Part shown: piece by piece, positions 10,899-22,258 of the stretch | How the letters are laid out: each line of letters starts with the position of its first letter | How positions within the stretch are numbered: the stretch's first letter is position 1 | Assembly (NCBI GenBank): GCA_032622095.1 | Contig: CP136067.1 | Coordinates: 197,432,052-197,496,051 of the forward strand | Length of the DNA: 64,000 nt | Reading direction: 5' to 3' | Source: Siphonodentalium dalli | Lineage: Eukaryota > Mollusca > Scaphopoda > Gadilida > Siphonodentaliidae | Notes under the pieces: generated by a model | The model's input: only the letters and a program-made list of their open reading frames with translations | Told to the model about the DNA's origin: nothing | Database searches by the model: none | Translations under genes and position numbers: made by a program

Positions 10899-11200
10899 TC
10901 TGGATTCAAGTTCAAATTGTAATATTTTCAATGGAGGGGGAATAACACTAAATCTTAAAGATAGTGTTATTCCTCTTCCATTGCAAATACGTTTTTAGTT
11001 TAAATTATGTAACATTCGGGGAGCTTAAACGGGGATAATCTTTCTATGATTTCAACAGTTTTCTATTTCTCTGTGGGAATCTTCTGAGACACAGACGTTT
11101 CAAATGGTGATGAATTATAGTATTTTATGCATATTTTGTGGTATAGATTGTTATTAAACAGTGACTTGAAAATTAAGTGGGCATTTATTATAGTAGATTA
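10899..11200. repeat. Segment paralogous to 32.57-33.36 kb, with empty TTAA site
   Basis: TTTTCAATGG, TCTATGATTTCAAC, GAGACACAGACGTT and ATAGATTGTTATTAAA occur in the same order at 32.6-32.8 kb. Here a single TTAA at 11154-11157 sits where the other locus carries a complete AGGTACTC-type element. A hairpin at about 10929-10984 (GGGAATAACACTA / TAGTGTTATTCC) is specific to this copy. Confidence 0.8.
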
Positions 11201-11970
11201 AAGATTCAATGCAGTGCTTCGTGCAGGTTATCAACATAATTGTATTAGTATCAGCAGTGTATGTTTGCTTGTGTAGCCTGCAGGATAACTGGATTATTGT
11301 TTCCGATTTTCCTACACATTAGTCTAATTAAACGTGACTCCAACTGCATGTATTCAAGCGTTGAATCAAAAATATAAACATCATGCTTTTGTCAAGATAG
11401 GCAGAAAACAAGAGGTTCACCCCCCACGATGCCAAATTGAAATATGGACAAGACGGAACCGAAATTGAAAATATATTCTAAATATATATGATAATGAACT
11501 ACACATGAACAGTGATATTATATATATATATTTTTTTTAAGATGATGGAAATTTTTGTTATATGATGTGAAGTAAATGAAATTATTAGTAAATTCATGCA
11601 CATAATTTGTCCTATACGCGTCCTTTTTTAACAAATGATACATTTATATTGCGTTCGAAACAATCCCTAGTGTACATTAAAGGTAATGAATTTCATGCAG
11701 TATCTATGAATTTGTCCGGACATTGACATCATATATACATGTATCGAACGATCGAGTGAAGCAAGCAAGCCATCACCATGGAAACACTACATGTGTATTC
11801 AGCTGCTGCGTTGGTGAACAGTACCGCACAATCTTGATGATCCGGACTGTCCGCGCACTGGATGGACCTCGTCAGTCTGAAATATATTTGATTGTGAACT
11901 GAGTGAGTATATTTGGCGGATTGAGTGTATTCAGCGGATTGTTAACTGAGTGAGTTTATTTGGCGGCAGT
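11201..11970. other. No feature recognised
   Basis: AT-rich, with short TA runs. No coding signal seen. Confidence 0.4.
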
Positions 11971-12393
11971 TTAGGCCCAAGTCCCGAGGTAGCACAGAAC
12001 TGTATATATACGATGTGTCTTATATATTTCCACTGCATGTGAAGCCGCGATGACTGGAAATTGACCAGGTAATCCAGGTAATCCAGGTAATCCAGGTAAT
12101 CCAGGTAATCCAGGTAATCCAGGTAATCTAGCAATTTGCCGTGACTCGTTCGCCACGGTATGGTTCTTTAACATATTGGTATACATGGGACAGCCGTGCA
12201 TTAGCGTCGGCTCCCGACCAGACGGCGTGTCTAGCACATGAAGTGTCACCCCTGGACATGTCACTGTGAGAGGCGCGGAAATACAGTACGAAATGTATCC
12301 TGTGTCTGAGATTAAGGGGTTAATGAAGCCGGTCGTGAACGAGATGATGAGTCTATCTTCACAGTATACCTTTAGTAAGTGCCTCACTACCAT
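11971..12393 (-). CDS. Probable secreted-type coding exon with Leu-Pro-Gly repeat
   Basis: A 140-codon open frame on the minus strand. From its start, residues about 10-40 (CEDRLIISFTTGF...GYISYC) look like the end of a CUB-type domain. A following stretch with TVTCPG, LHVLDTPSGRE and HGCP recalls the first half of a SUEL/rhamnose-binding lectin module. Then come seven Leu-Pro-Gly triplets encoded by a 9-bp repeat, and a tail that ends in GTWA. The CUB-lectin reading is a by-eye inference with few residues behind it. The ATG at 12393 may not be the start: an acceptor-like TGGTAG just inside suggests an internal exon. No partner exons were recognised. The Leu-Pro-Gly part could be a non-coding minisatellite that happens to stay open. 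Confidence 0.38.
   Translation of the reverse strand: MVVRHLLKVYCEDRLIISFTTGFINPLISDTGYISYCISAPLTVTCPGVTLHVLDTPSGREPTLMHGCPMYTNMLKNHTVANESRQIARLPGLPGLPGLPGLPGLPGLPGQFPVIAASHAVEIYKTHRIYTVLCYLGTWA
12065..12127. repeat. 9-bp tandem repeat x 7
   Basis: CCAGGTAAT repeated seven times without variation. It lies inside the 11971-12393 open frame, where the minus strand reads Leu-Pro-Gly, so expansion or contraction would keep the frame. Confidence 0.95.
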
Positions 12394-13039
12394 TAATCAT
12401 CAATATATAATATGATCGGGTCCCTGTGTGCACGGAGTCTCCCGGGTTCTTTTAGTCAATATCGGCATTTAAAGGGTTAATAAATCCGCCGGTGGATGAC
12501 ACAGCAAGTCATTTTTCATAATATATGCTTATTTTGTATCCTACTACTATAAGCCATCACATAACACTGTCCGCGGGCCCATTGGGCTGCCCGGGCCCGC
12601 CCGGTCTTGCCCGGGCGTGTTCGGGCGTGTCCGGGCTTGCCCGGGCACTAATTAGTCACACCGCCCATCAGTGTTGAATGTGTACAGATCAGGGGTCAAC
12701 ACATGAGCTATCCCCGAGCTCCGCAATCATGCATATATGAGCGTGTACTTCAAGCTTTGTTTTCATTCTATAAGTCAAAGATGCTCCAACCCAATTGACA
12801 CATAAATAATTACCATAATCAAAGAAAACAAAAGGTACGTCTGGGTACGCGTAGGAGATTCCGTGGTTGAGTTATATGGTATACGAACATGCGTGTTTGA
12901 GTATACACACGAACTGAATTTTCTAAACATCGGATAACTCTTATAGAGTTATCGCGATTTTATCGCGTCGAACTTATACCAAAGAGATTCACGAATGTAG
13001 AAGACATGACATTGTTCAAAATTTTGTCAAATCAAATAC
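12394..13039. other. Unassigned; GC-rich patch at 12.56-12.65 kb
   Basis: Contains a conspicuous GC-rich block at 12569-12650 made of repeated GCCCGGGC and CGGGCGTGT words within AT-rich surroundings. Its function is unknown. Confidence 0.5.
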
Positions 13040-13548
13040 ACCTTGTCACTGGGTCGCGGCCATATTGGATCCATCCAGCCCGTTCCGTGTTTTAGTGCTA
13101 CAGGTGAAAGTTCTGGAGTAGTATTCCATATATGGAACTTTTGAATATTCATGCACTCAAGATATGGAATGCTACTCCAGAACTTTGACCTGCAGCACTA
13201 AAAAAATACGGAACGGGGCTGGTGGTCCCAATATGGCCGCGACTCAGTGGCAAGCCGTATATTATGTTGAGACAGTATTAAGGTCAGACAGAGATGGCTT
13301 TGATGAGAATTGGTTACCATGGCATTTGTTTTCAAAAATAGGAAATCTCCCACAAACAAAGCCACATCTTTAAACAAACTTGCTTTTGGCAACCTTCGTG
13401 TATTTTGGTATACACATGTATAACCCTAGCTTTTGATTAAAGTTTTATGTCAAACAATCACTGACATTTTGCTTATTTGTTTTTAACTCTGTATACCGGC
13501 GGAACGGGACTGGATGGCTCCAATATGGCCGCGACTCAGTGACAAGGT
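13040..13548. mobile_element. 509-bp TIR element with internal hairpin
   Basis: The left 49 bases (ACCTTGTCACTGGGTCGCGG, then CCATATTGGA and CCCGTTCCG) are matched, inverted, by the right 49 bases, with only a few mismatches. An additional inverted copy at 13153-13254 makes a long internal hairpin with the left arm (TCTGGAGTAGTATTCCATAT / ATATGGAATGCTACTCCAGA). The ends begin ACCTTGTCACTG; no clear target duplication was seen, so the superfamily is open. Confidence 0.85.
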
Positions 13549-14694
13549 CTATTATACACGCATATTAAGGGTTGTCGTGCTTACGTCGAGAAATAGACAT
13601 GATTAAAAGCCATGGTCCAAATTTTGTCAAAATCGATAACGTTTGTTAGAATTATTGCGCATACTTCACGAAAAAAACACCCGCGAATAACAAGGAGGTG
13701 TAATTCCCAACAAATATTCGGACAGGACTGGTTTACTTGTTTCGAGCTTATATAAGAGATAGAAGCGAAATGACGTTAAGACTGAAGTAATAAATTCATT
13801 TTCATTATAGTTACCATGTTATTTGCATGTATTTTACACTCATTCATTGCTCAAATTAATTAATTTGTTGCATATATATACTCTGCTGAGTATAAAAGGA
13901 GATGGTCCCATAAGTGGTCAGATTTAGTGCACAGTATCCTCTTTAATTATAAGCTTTCACCTTTCCAAAACTACGCTCTTTATTTCTACCATATCAGGAT
14001 GTGTACACCCAGTGATATCGCATAATTAAGCGCTCTGTATTCTTAAGATGTATCATGTTTTCTTCCTGCCTCGTGTTTTTGAAGCGACAATCTGTATCAC
14101 TTAGACATTTGGAGGCATGTAGACTGTTCAACTCTATGTCATGCATTAATCGATATTTAATTGATGCCAGGAATATGTTAGAGATCGATAACTCAATTGA
14201 CAGTGAGATAAACCGAGAAGAAAGTAGAATACTCTCCCTTACTACGTACTCACAAACGCAATATGCAGCCCTCAGATGTTGTCTGCACAAATAAAATACA
14301 CATCAATAATTACAGAAAAATAGATCGTGCATTCTGGTTTAATTTCAATTAAATTTATAAAGTTCTCACGTTTAAAGGGACCCACAGCAGTGGGTAATTG
14401 TGAACACATAAACACGTCTATGAAAACATAACCATTATATCACAAGAACACGGAGAACTATAGACGAATGTTGTTATGATATTCAGTATTAGCTGAAACA
14501 GGCTCCTTTCATTTTATACTAGTATGCCCAAACCTGAAAGATCTGAGATCAAGATATATAAAGACATATTACTATAATGCACCCAACACATTGAAGCTGA
14601 CCGACATATTTAATAGCGGTAAGAAACGAACGCTTACTAATCTTGCTCTATTTATTAAGAAATCCCAATCAATAATGAGGATCTCCTGAGGCAT
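13549..14694. other. No feature recognised
   Basis: AT-rich. An open stretch at 14.05-14.29 kb is open on both strands and resembles nothing I know, so it is not called. Confidence 0.4.
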
Positions 14695-14964
14695 ACCAAA
14701 AACCATATACCAAACCGACCCAAACCCACTGATTACTGACCACATATCACCAAAAACCACATACCAAACCGACCCAAACCCACTGATTACTGACCACATA
14801 TCACCAAAAACCACATACCAAACCGACCCAAACCCACTGATTACTGACCACATATCACAAAAAACCACATACCAAACCGACCCAAACCCACTGATTACTG
14901 ACCACATATCACCAAAAACCCTATACCAAACCGACCCAAACCCACTGATTACTGACCACATATC
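14695..14964. repeat. Minisatellite, 54-bp unit x 5
   Basis: Five 54-bp units (ACCAAAAACC, then ACCGACCCAAACCCACTG, then ACCACATATC) with one to three differences each. As 54 is divisible by three, the minus strand is open as an 18-residue repeat; composition and lack of context argue against a real protein. Confidence 0.93.
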
Positions 14965-16094
14965 CATATTATATTGTCGTATATTTATTCATATAATGCA
15001 CTGCACGCATGCACAATCCAAAATATTTAGAAATTTTACATTTTATATTTTCCGCTCTATATATATGTCGAAATGACGACGAGTATATACCAATAAACTT
15101 AATTGAAACTGAAATACACTCATGTCAGGTTCAATTTTTTAATCTCAATAAACCAAATAAATGGAGCCTTTATTTATAACAATGTTACAGTGATTTGTCA
15201 AGAAACATCGCTAATCATCTAAGCTGATAAAAACATCGGATCAATATGTCTAATTTAGTGTTAATCACAATCATTTTGAGTCACATTGACTAACCCACAC
15301 CTTTCAGCGAGACACTCTGACTAACTCTGGCCTTAGTCGCAGTGACTAAGTTAAGCGAAGAATAGCTCTAATTTCAATACTGCCTTAAAGTGATGTGAAA
15401 CAGTAGCGTGATCAAATATAAATTGGCAATAATCTTGCTCAAATTAGTTATTTTTAGGAACATTAATCCAAATTGATTACACACATCGTCATTCTTATAT
15501 ATTAATTAAATTCAATGACTCTCGATGGCGAAATCATTTGTGCTAGTTTATCACAGATAGTTGCGTCCCGAATCGAGATGTAAATATTTACAATTGAGCG
15601 TAATTCAGACGATGTTTTCTGTGGAGTGGTATGGTAAATTTTCGGCGATGTTAGTAGAACGCTACATTCCTCAGGTTGGCTTAGCGCCTGTGTACTAACT
15701 TATCAATTTCACGCATCTGAACAAGTCCATAAATATGCCGTTAAATGATGTTTAATATGCACAGCCAAAGGTTCAATTTCCATTGCATCGCAACTCTGTT
15801 AGATTTATACTTGAACGAACGTGATGAGAGGATATAGTGGCACATGTATCAGAACTTCATCCCACACCAAAGCATGCTATAGCGAATTTAAAAACAAACT
15901 GGATAAAACCTTAGGGGCATGTTATAACTCAAAACTATCACCAAGTATTCATAGTAATAATTTTGATGCCCATGAAAAACGTAAGATTCCCTGGCACTAA
16001 ACCTACAAAATAAGTCTGTTAAAGAATATAAGAAAAAATTATTAAAATTGTAAAAAATTGTAAAAAATAATAACAAATGATGAAAAATTGTTAG
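14965..16094. other. No gene; degenerate GACTAA words
   Basis: AT-rich. Around 15.27-15.36 kb the word TGACTAA recurs irregularly, as it does again at 16.37-16.56 kb. Confidence 0.45.
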
Positions 16095-16139
16095 GCCAAT
16101 GGTCGACTCGCATATATAAGAGAATGCATTGGCACAGGG
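16095..16139. mobile_element. Fragment of the nested-palindrome MITE
   Basis: Half of one palindromic block: GGTCGACTCGCATATATAAG, then AGAATGCATTGGCACAGGG. The rest of the element is missing, and an AT-rich spacer typical of the family lies to the left. Confidence 0.8.
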
Positions 16140-17301
16140 TATATGGGTTGATACAAACATCGGACTATATTAATAAAATGTTCTTAGTTCATAGACACAT
16201 GTATCTCGGATAAGTTCCAGTTAGTTAGACATATACCGCAAACAATTGTACATCTCACCAGACCCATGGAGCATGGACTTAATGTTTGAGAGAATTGATT
16301 GAATGACAGGCTTGCTTTGAACTCAGTCTCTGATATCATCTGGTTGAGTATTGGAATTATTTGTACTCATTTTTGACTAACAACATTCTAGTACAATGAC
16401 AAAATCAGTCGTTTTGACTAACCTTTTCTTAGTCGTTATGACTACCATCACACCAATCATTAAGCTAATTTTCTGTTTTAGTCATTATGATTCACTAAAG
16501 TTAGTCATTCTGGTGACAAACTTTTGACTTATTTAAGTTAGTCATTTTGACTATCTTATTTTCGTCGGTGTTATAATAAATTGAACTATTTTAGTCTGAA
16601 TATAATATTCAGAATATTTTTCAATGCTTTGACATTTTTCAATGTTTATCGACAAATTTTTATTAAACGGGTATATTTTTGGACCAATACACTGTTATCG
16701 GTAATTTCACTATGACAGTCATTTCAACATAGCAATTGTTTTATCACGCGAAATTTCATTATTGGAGAGATTTTAATATGAAAATAAGAACAAAGTCGAT
16801 CTATTCTCATTGACTTGTGAGGACAGTTGTTTCACAGACTTTTATATAATGTCAGTCTCTTTACAATATTTACGTCTCTGGATATCTCGTTCATAATCAG
16901 TTACGGAATTGATGGGATTCCCCCCATTTCATTGGAGCATGGCGAAGCGCGCGTTATTTCATTGGTTTATGACAGATCACTTCATGTGCATATATCAGAG
17001 GTCAATGACGTGTTGACAAGTTTCCCACTCAACTATTGTTGGAAAACTGAATATAGGCGATATATCCATAATTGATTATACTCACCAGTCAACGATATTC
17101 GTGACAGATTATTCTTTCGTATCTTGTTGTATTTATTGCTATTTCTAAATACTACGATTCTCACAAACATTTACTACGCCAGGAATGCACACCATATTTG
17201 GAAATGGTTTATTACGTCATGTTGAGAATGCCGCGTCGTTGTAGAAATGAAATATAGATACGTACACCCGTTATTGTTATCGTCGGCCTTTTAAAGAGAC
17301 T
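16140..17301. other. No gene; degenerate TTAGTCATTTTGACTA repeats
   Basis: Between 16370 and 16560 the motif TTAGTCnTTnTGACTA occurs several times at uneven spacing. An open frame at 16827-17075 is not recognisable as a protein. Confidence 0.45.
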
Positions 17302-18568
17302 GATATAACGTATGCTTCATGTAGTTCACACGAGAGGCCGTGATATAACTGATATAACGTATGCTTCATGTAGTTCACACGAGAGGCCGTGATATAACTG
17401 ATATAACGTATGCTTCATGTAGTTCACACGAGAGGCCGTGATATAACCGATATAACGTATGCTTCATGTAGTTCACACGAGAGGCCGTGATATAACTGAT
17501 ATAACGTATGCTTCATGTAGTTCACACGAGAGGCCGTGATATAACCGATATAACGTATGCTTCATGTAGTTCACACGAGAGGCCGTGATATAACCGATAT
17601 AACGTATGCTTCATGTAGTTCACACGAGAGGCCGTGATATAACCGACATAACGTATGCTTCATGTAGTTCACACGAGAAGCCGTGATATAACCGATATAA
17701 CGTATGCTTCATGTAGTTCACACGAGAGGCCGTGATATAACCGATATAACGTATGCTTCATGTAGTTCACACGAGAGGCCGTGATATAACCGACATAACG
17801 TATGCTTCATGTAGTTCACACGAGAGGCCGTGATATAACCGATATAACGTATGCTTCATGTAGTTCACACGAGAGGCCGTGATATAACCGACATAACGTA
17901 TGCTTCATGTAGTTCACACGAGAAGCCGTGATATAACCGATATAACGTATGCTTCATGTAGTTCACACGAGAGGCCGTGATATAACCGATATAACGTATG
18001 CTTCATGTAGTTCACACGAGAGGCCGTGATATAACCGACATAACGTATGCTTCATGTAGTTCACACGAGAGGCCGTGATATAACCGATATAACGTATGCT
18101 TCATGTAGTTCACACGAGAGGCCGTGATATAACCGATATAACGTATGCTTCATGTAGTTCACACGAGAGGCCGTGATATAACCGATATAACGTATGCTTC
18201 ATGTAGTTCACACGAGAGGCCTTGATATAACCGATATAACGTATGCTTCATGTAGTTCACACGAGAGGCCGTGATATAACCGATATAACGTATGTTTCAT
18301 GTAGTTCACACGAGAAGCCGTGATATAACCGACATAACGTATGCTTCATGTAGTTCACACGAGAAGCCGTGATATAACCGATATAACGTATGCTTCATGT
18401 AGTTCACACGAGAGGCCGTGATATAACCGATATAACGTATGCTTCATGTAGTTCACACGAGAGGCCGTGATATAACCGATATAACGTATGCTTCATGTAG
18501 TTCACACGAGAAGCCGTGATATAACCGACATAACGTATGCTTCATGTAGTTCACACGAGAGGCCGTGA
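17302..18568. repeat. Satellite, 49-bp unit x ~26
   Basis: About 26 units of exactly 49 bp, each GATATAACGTATGCTTCATG, then TAGTTCACACGAGAGGCCGT, then GATATAACC. Spacing is strict throughout. Units differ at a few diagnostic sites (GATAT/GACAT and GAGGCC/GAAGCC). Units 8-12 (from 17645) and 13-17 (from 17890) carry the same series of variants, a five-unit higher-order repeat of 245 bp. Confidence 0.96.
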
Positions 18569-18763
18569 GTTGTATTAAAGCACCCGTGGAGGATTAAAGC
18601 TATCTTTCGTTACATCCCGGCCGTGTCCCGGGTGTCAGAATAGGTAAATAAATACGTTAAATACTCGTCAACGGAATTTATATGCTGCAGAAAATCTTAT
18701 TCAAGTCCCGATTGTTATTTGACATGGAACAATACAATTGCACGGATGAAGTGCTCATCAAGT

Positions 18764-18973
18764 TAATATGAATCGTACGTGACACGGAGTGGAGCAACCA
18801 CACATGATGTGCCTCAAATTTGCCTTTTTTTCGGCGACATAACGCTAAGAATAATTTATATAACATCATGCAGTGATCACGACGGAGACGGCATGCCAAA
18901 CACGACAAGACGTGTCGTGGATTGTAAAATCTTGTCTGGATTCTCGTCATGACTTCTTCATTTTTCGTTTTCA
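18764..18973. repeat. Dispersed repeat, shared with 27.98-28.16 kb
   Basis: GTGACACG, GGAGCA, ACCACACA, CATAACGCTAAG and CATGGATTGT/CGTGGATTGT-type words follow in the same order in both places. After the TTAA element at 18974-19425, the similarity resumes (CCTAAATCACATG at about 19.47 kb and 28.21 kb), which suggests the element inserted into this repeat. Confidence 0.7.
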
Positions 18974-19425
18974 TTAAAGGTACTCAATCCGAATTAACGC
19001 TCGTAAATGACTATTTCTTTGGCTTCGGGGGTAACAAATATTTGATTCCAGTCGAGGAACCCACCCATCAAAGACAGGAGTGATCAGATTTCGATGTTTG
19101 AAATATATTATTTAAATTTAAAGTGGCCCAGTAAACTGTCGACGAGAAGAACTTATCTGACCATATAGCGGATGAAGATCGATAACTCTAAAATTCAGTG
19201 GCTTTTTTGTGTCAGTTATTTGACAACCGGTAACATTTCGTTGAACAAAACGTTGATAAATAACAGGTTTTGGGCAATTTAATACATATATATATAGTTG
19301 ACTGTGGTTAGCATTATTTTTGGGCAATTGATCGATTCTGATAACTGAAGCGGCATTTCAAATTTTGTTGTTGTTGTTGGAATCTGATGCTATGGGGACC
19401 TTCGAATCGGATTGAGTACCTTTAA
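18974..19425 (+). mobile_element. AGGTACTC-type TTAA element, copy C (complete)
   Basis: TTAA at 18974-18977 and 19422-19425 flank AGGTACTCAATCCG at the left and CGGATTGAGTACCT at the right. The interior runs through TTTGGCTTCGGGGGTAA, GGAACCCACCCATCAAAG, GATCGATAACTCTAAAATT and TTGGGCAATTGATCGATTC. It has no coding capacity. This is one of the most complete copies and serves as reference for the family. Confidence 0.9.
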
Positions 19426-19823
19426 GCTATATAACCAACGAAATTGGTCTTAATGAAATTAATATACCTAAATCACATGTGAATTATTCGTATGTTTGAA
19501 GTAGTTACTTTTATTTTTATCGCGATGTTTCATTCCCAATTCCGCGTTTTTTTTGCAATCTCCACACGGTTGCTAACCGGCAGTCACGTGATAATTTCTC
19601 CAAAATCCATACCCGCAATCTTTGAAAAATCAATGATGAATATAAAAAAAAATATATGACGTCATTCACCTGCGCCTTAGTGGTTGTTATTACATCGATT
19701 AACGATTGGAAACTACCATAAGCGACCACCCTCTCAACTTACGAATGGTCAATCCGTTTTTATGTTAGCCATGCCATGTTAAAAGTAATTGTAAATCGCC
19801 CACAAACTCCCGTCGCCTGTGAG
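19426..19823. other. No feature recognised
   Basis: Left part continues the dispersed repeat interrupted by the TTAA element. Nothing else seen. Confidence 0.4.
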
Positions 19824-20248
19824 AAATATACAGTAATAAATCCTTGTTAAATATACAGTAATAAATCCTTGTTAAATATACAGTAATATATCCTTGTTAA
19901 ATATACAGTAATAAATCCTTGTTAAATATACAGTAATAAATCCTTGTTAAATATACAGTAATAAATCCTTGTTAAATATAGAGTAATAAATCCTTGTTAA
20001 ATATACAGTAATAAATCCTTGTTAAATATACAGTAATAAATCCTTGTTAAATATACAGTAATAAATCCTTGTTAAATATACAGTAATAAATCCTTGTTAA
20101 ATATACAGTAATAAATCCTTGTTAAATATACAGTAATAAATCCTTGTTAAATATACAGTAATATATCCTTGTTAAATATACAGTAATAAATCCTTGTTAA
20201 ATATACAGTAATAAATCCTTGTTAAATATACAGTAATAAATCCTTGAT
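19824..20248. repeat. Minisatellite, 25-bp unit x 17
   Basis: Seventeen units of AAATATACAGTAATAAATCC plus TTGTT, nearly identical; single variants are ATATATCC in two units and TAGAGTAA in one. Confidence 0.96.
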
Positions 20249-21336
20249 CTTTGTTAAATTTATAGTGATTTGTTAGCTCATCATTTCATAGTTCGGGCGA
20301 TATTTCTTTTCACAAATCACAAAGAATATAGCATAATTATGAATTAAGCCTAGACCAATAATACAAAACTTGTGTGGCCATATCGTGTGGAAAATTACTA
20401 TATTGGTGCTGAAAGGAGACCATTTGACTGAATCGATGAATAATTTTATGACGAGTACCAATGCTTGCCGTCGTGACGTCATAAATTTCTCGAATCTGGC
20501 GATAATTGAATGTTAGTATGATTGACCATCCGCCAAACGTATGAACATCAGCTTTGTCTTTTTATACGAACTTATTATGTTTTCTACATTAAATAGGAAA
20601 TGGTGTGGTGTCATCTAAAAATAATTTTTTTTCGGATGGGTATCATTGGAAAAGTCTAAATAATTTTATTTTGCATCCCGTTATAGGGGTTGACAACATC
20701 CGGATACTCAAATGGGAATAGCTCATGCTCAATAAAAAAATGTTGTCCATTCAATTCGGTGACCAGGGGACACCTCACGTCCTGTGGTTTTAGGTATTGC
20801 ATGTGTACCTACTACCTACTGGTTTAATTCAATGTGAGTAATTGTCCGTAAAATGCGTATTCTGATTGACTGAGACGTGGTCACCAACACTGCATGGCAG
20901 CTGATATGTGAACACATGTTGCAGCACGTTGTTATCAACTCCATCTTGAAATGTATCAATTATGAGCGAATAATGAATTTGAATACGATCTTTTCCTCGT
21001 CTATGACAGTAATTAAAAAACGTTCTAAAACTACCCCTTCTGAAAGTCGACATGTTGCCAACATAATCTCATAGTAATGGGCTAATTGGCAGAATCAAAT
21101 TATATTAACACGTATATACCAATGGCAGCTATACGGTGTCATATCGGACAGGTCATTTCAGTAATTGAATGGATATGATAATTTTATTTACAATATACAC
21201 ACATGGAAATTACAATTATAAATAAATATAATATTAATAGACTATACATGTATATTGCTATATATATTTACCTATACACATTAATGATAAATGATAAGAT
21301 GAACACACAATGACCAGAGCTGATTGGCGAGACGGG
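20249..21336. other. No feature recognised
   Basis: Several open frames of 60-75 codons occur on both strands but none is recognisable and none has good splice sites. The stretch lies downstream of the cyclase gene and could contain its last exon; I could not identify it. Confidence 0.4.
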
Positions 21337-21600
21337 GAGATATAGAGAGAGACAGAGGAGAGAGGGAGAGAGAGGGGAGAAAGAGCGCCAGCGGGAGAGT
21401 GAGTGACAGAGCGAGAGAGAGCAAGAGAGCGAGAGAGAGAGAGGGGGGGGGACGAGCGCCAAGAGGAGAGTGAGTGACAGAGCGAGAGAGCGAGAGAGGG
21501 AGAAAGGGTGCCAACATGAGAGTGAGTGAGAGAGCGAAGGAGAGACAGAGCGAGATATTGGAGGCGACTAGGATTGAGAGTGATAGAGAGAGAAGTTAGA
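21337..21600. repeat. Purine-rich GA repeat
   Basis: Imperfect GAGA microsatellite, almost entirely purine on the plus strand, with interspersed GAGTGAGTGACAGAGCGAGA motifs. The leucine/serine-rich open frames on the minus strand are by-products. Confidence 0.93.
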
Positions 21601-21621
21601 GAAGGGGTAGTGTGATGAATG

Positions 21622-22050
21622 CTTTGTTGTTTAGTTGATATAGTAGGCCTATATATAGTTTAATCTTTGTTGTTTAGTTGATATAGTAGGCCTATATATA
21701 GTTTAATCTTTGTTGTTTAGTTGATATAGTAGGCCTATATATAGTTTAATCTTTGTTGTTTAGTTGATATAGTAGGCCTATATATAGTTTAATCTTTGTT
21801 GTTTAGTTGATATAGTAGGCCTATATATAGTTTAATCTTTGTTGTTTAGTTGATATAGTAGGCCTATATATAGTTTAATCTTTGTTGTTTAGTTGATATA
21901 GTAGGCCTATATATAGTTTAATCTTTGTTGTTTAGTTGATATAGTAGGCCTATATATAGTTTAATCTTTGTTCTTTAGTTGATATAGTTGGCCTATATAT
22001 AGTTTAATCTTTGTTGTTTAGTTGATATAGTTGGCCTATATATAGTTAAA
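21622..22050. repeat. Minisatellite, 43-bp unit x 10
   Basis: Ten units of CTTTGTTGTTTAGTTGATAT, then AGTAGGCCTATATATAGTTT, then AAT. The last two units carry AGTTGGCC in place of AGTAGGCC, and the last but one TTCTTTAG. It sits about 120 bases downstream of the last recognised cyclase exon. Confidence 0.95.
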
Positions 22051-22167
22051 TCGTGGCACTACTTTAGTAACCCACATATTGAGAAAACATTTCAAGATAT
22101 CATAAGAGAGGTCTATCTATTCAGGTAGTAAATGAGTGTGGATATTTGGTAAACAATCAATGTGTAC

Positions 22168-22258
22168 TTACACAGGGTCATCAATGCACTCGAATGGCAT
22201 CCCGAGTTTTGTTATATCGTCCTTGAGTATATTCAGGCTGCCTTGGCCACAATATTCT
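22168..22258 (-). CDS. Cyclase exon F (probable exon 7, possibly last)
   Basis: Acceptor ATTTTCCAG; encodes EYCGQGSLNILKDDITKLG and MPFECIDDPV followed by TAA at 22170-22168. The same bases contain an ideal donor GT|GTAAGT, which would end the exon at 22172 and continue into a further exon. CD38 has about 20 more residues with another disulfide, which favours splicing, but no downstream exon was recognised. Confidence 0.82.

Noticed and set aside
14572-14967. 131-codon frame with an 18-residue repeat (WSVISGFGSVWY)
   Set aside because: Explained by a 54-bp tandem repeat; no flanking coding sequence or splice sites.
17302-18568. Regularly spaced repeats resembling a CRISPR array
   Set aside because: The units are contiguous 49-bp copies without unique spacers, and the sequence is eukaryotic.
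20829-21074. Possible last exon of the cyclase gene on the minus strand
   Set aside because: The candidate after the AAG acceptor is in the wrong phase for exon F, or hits a stop at once.
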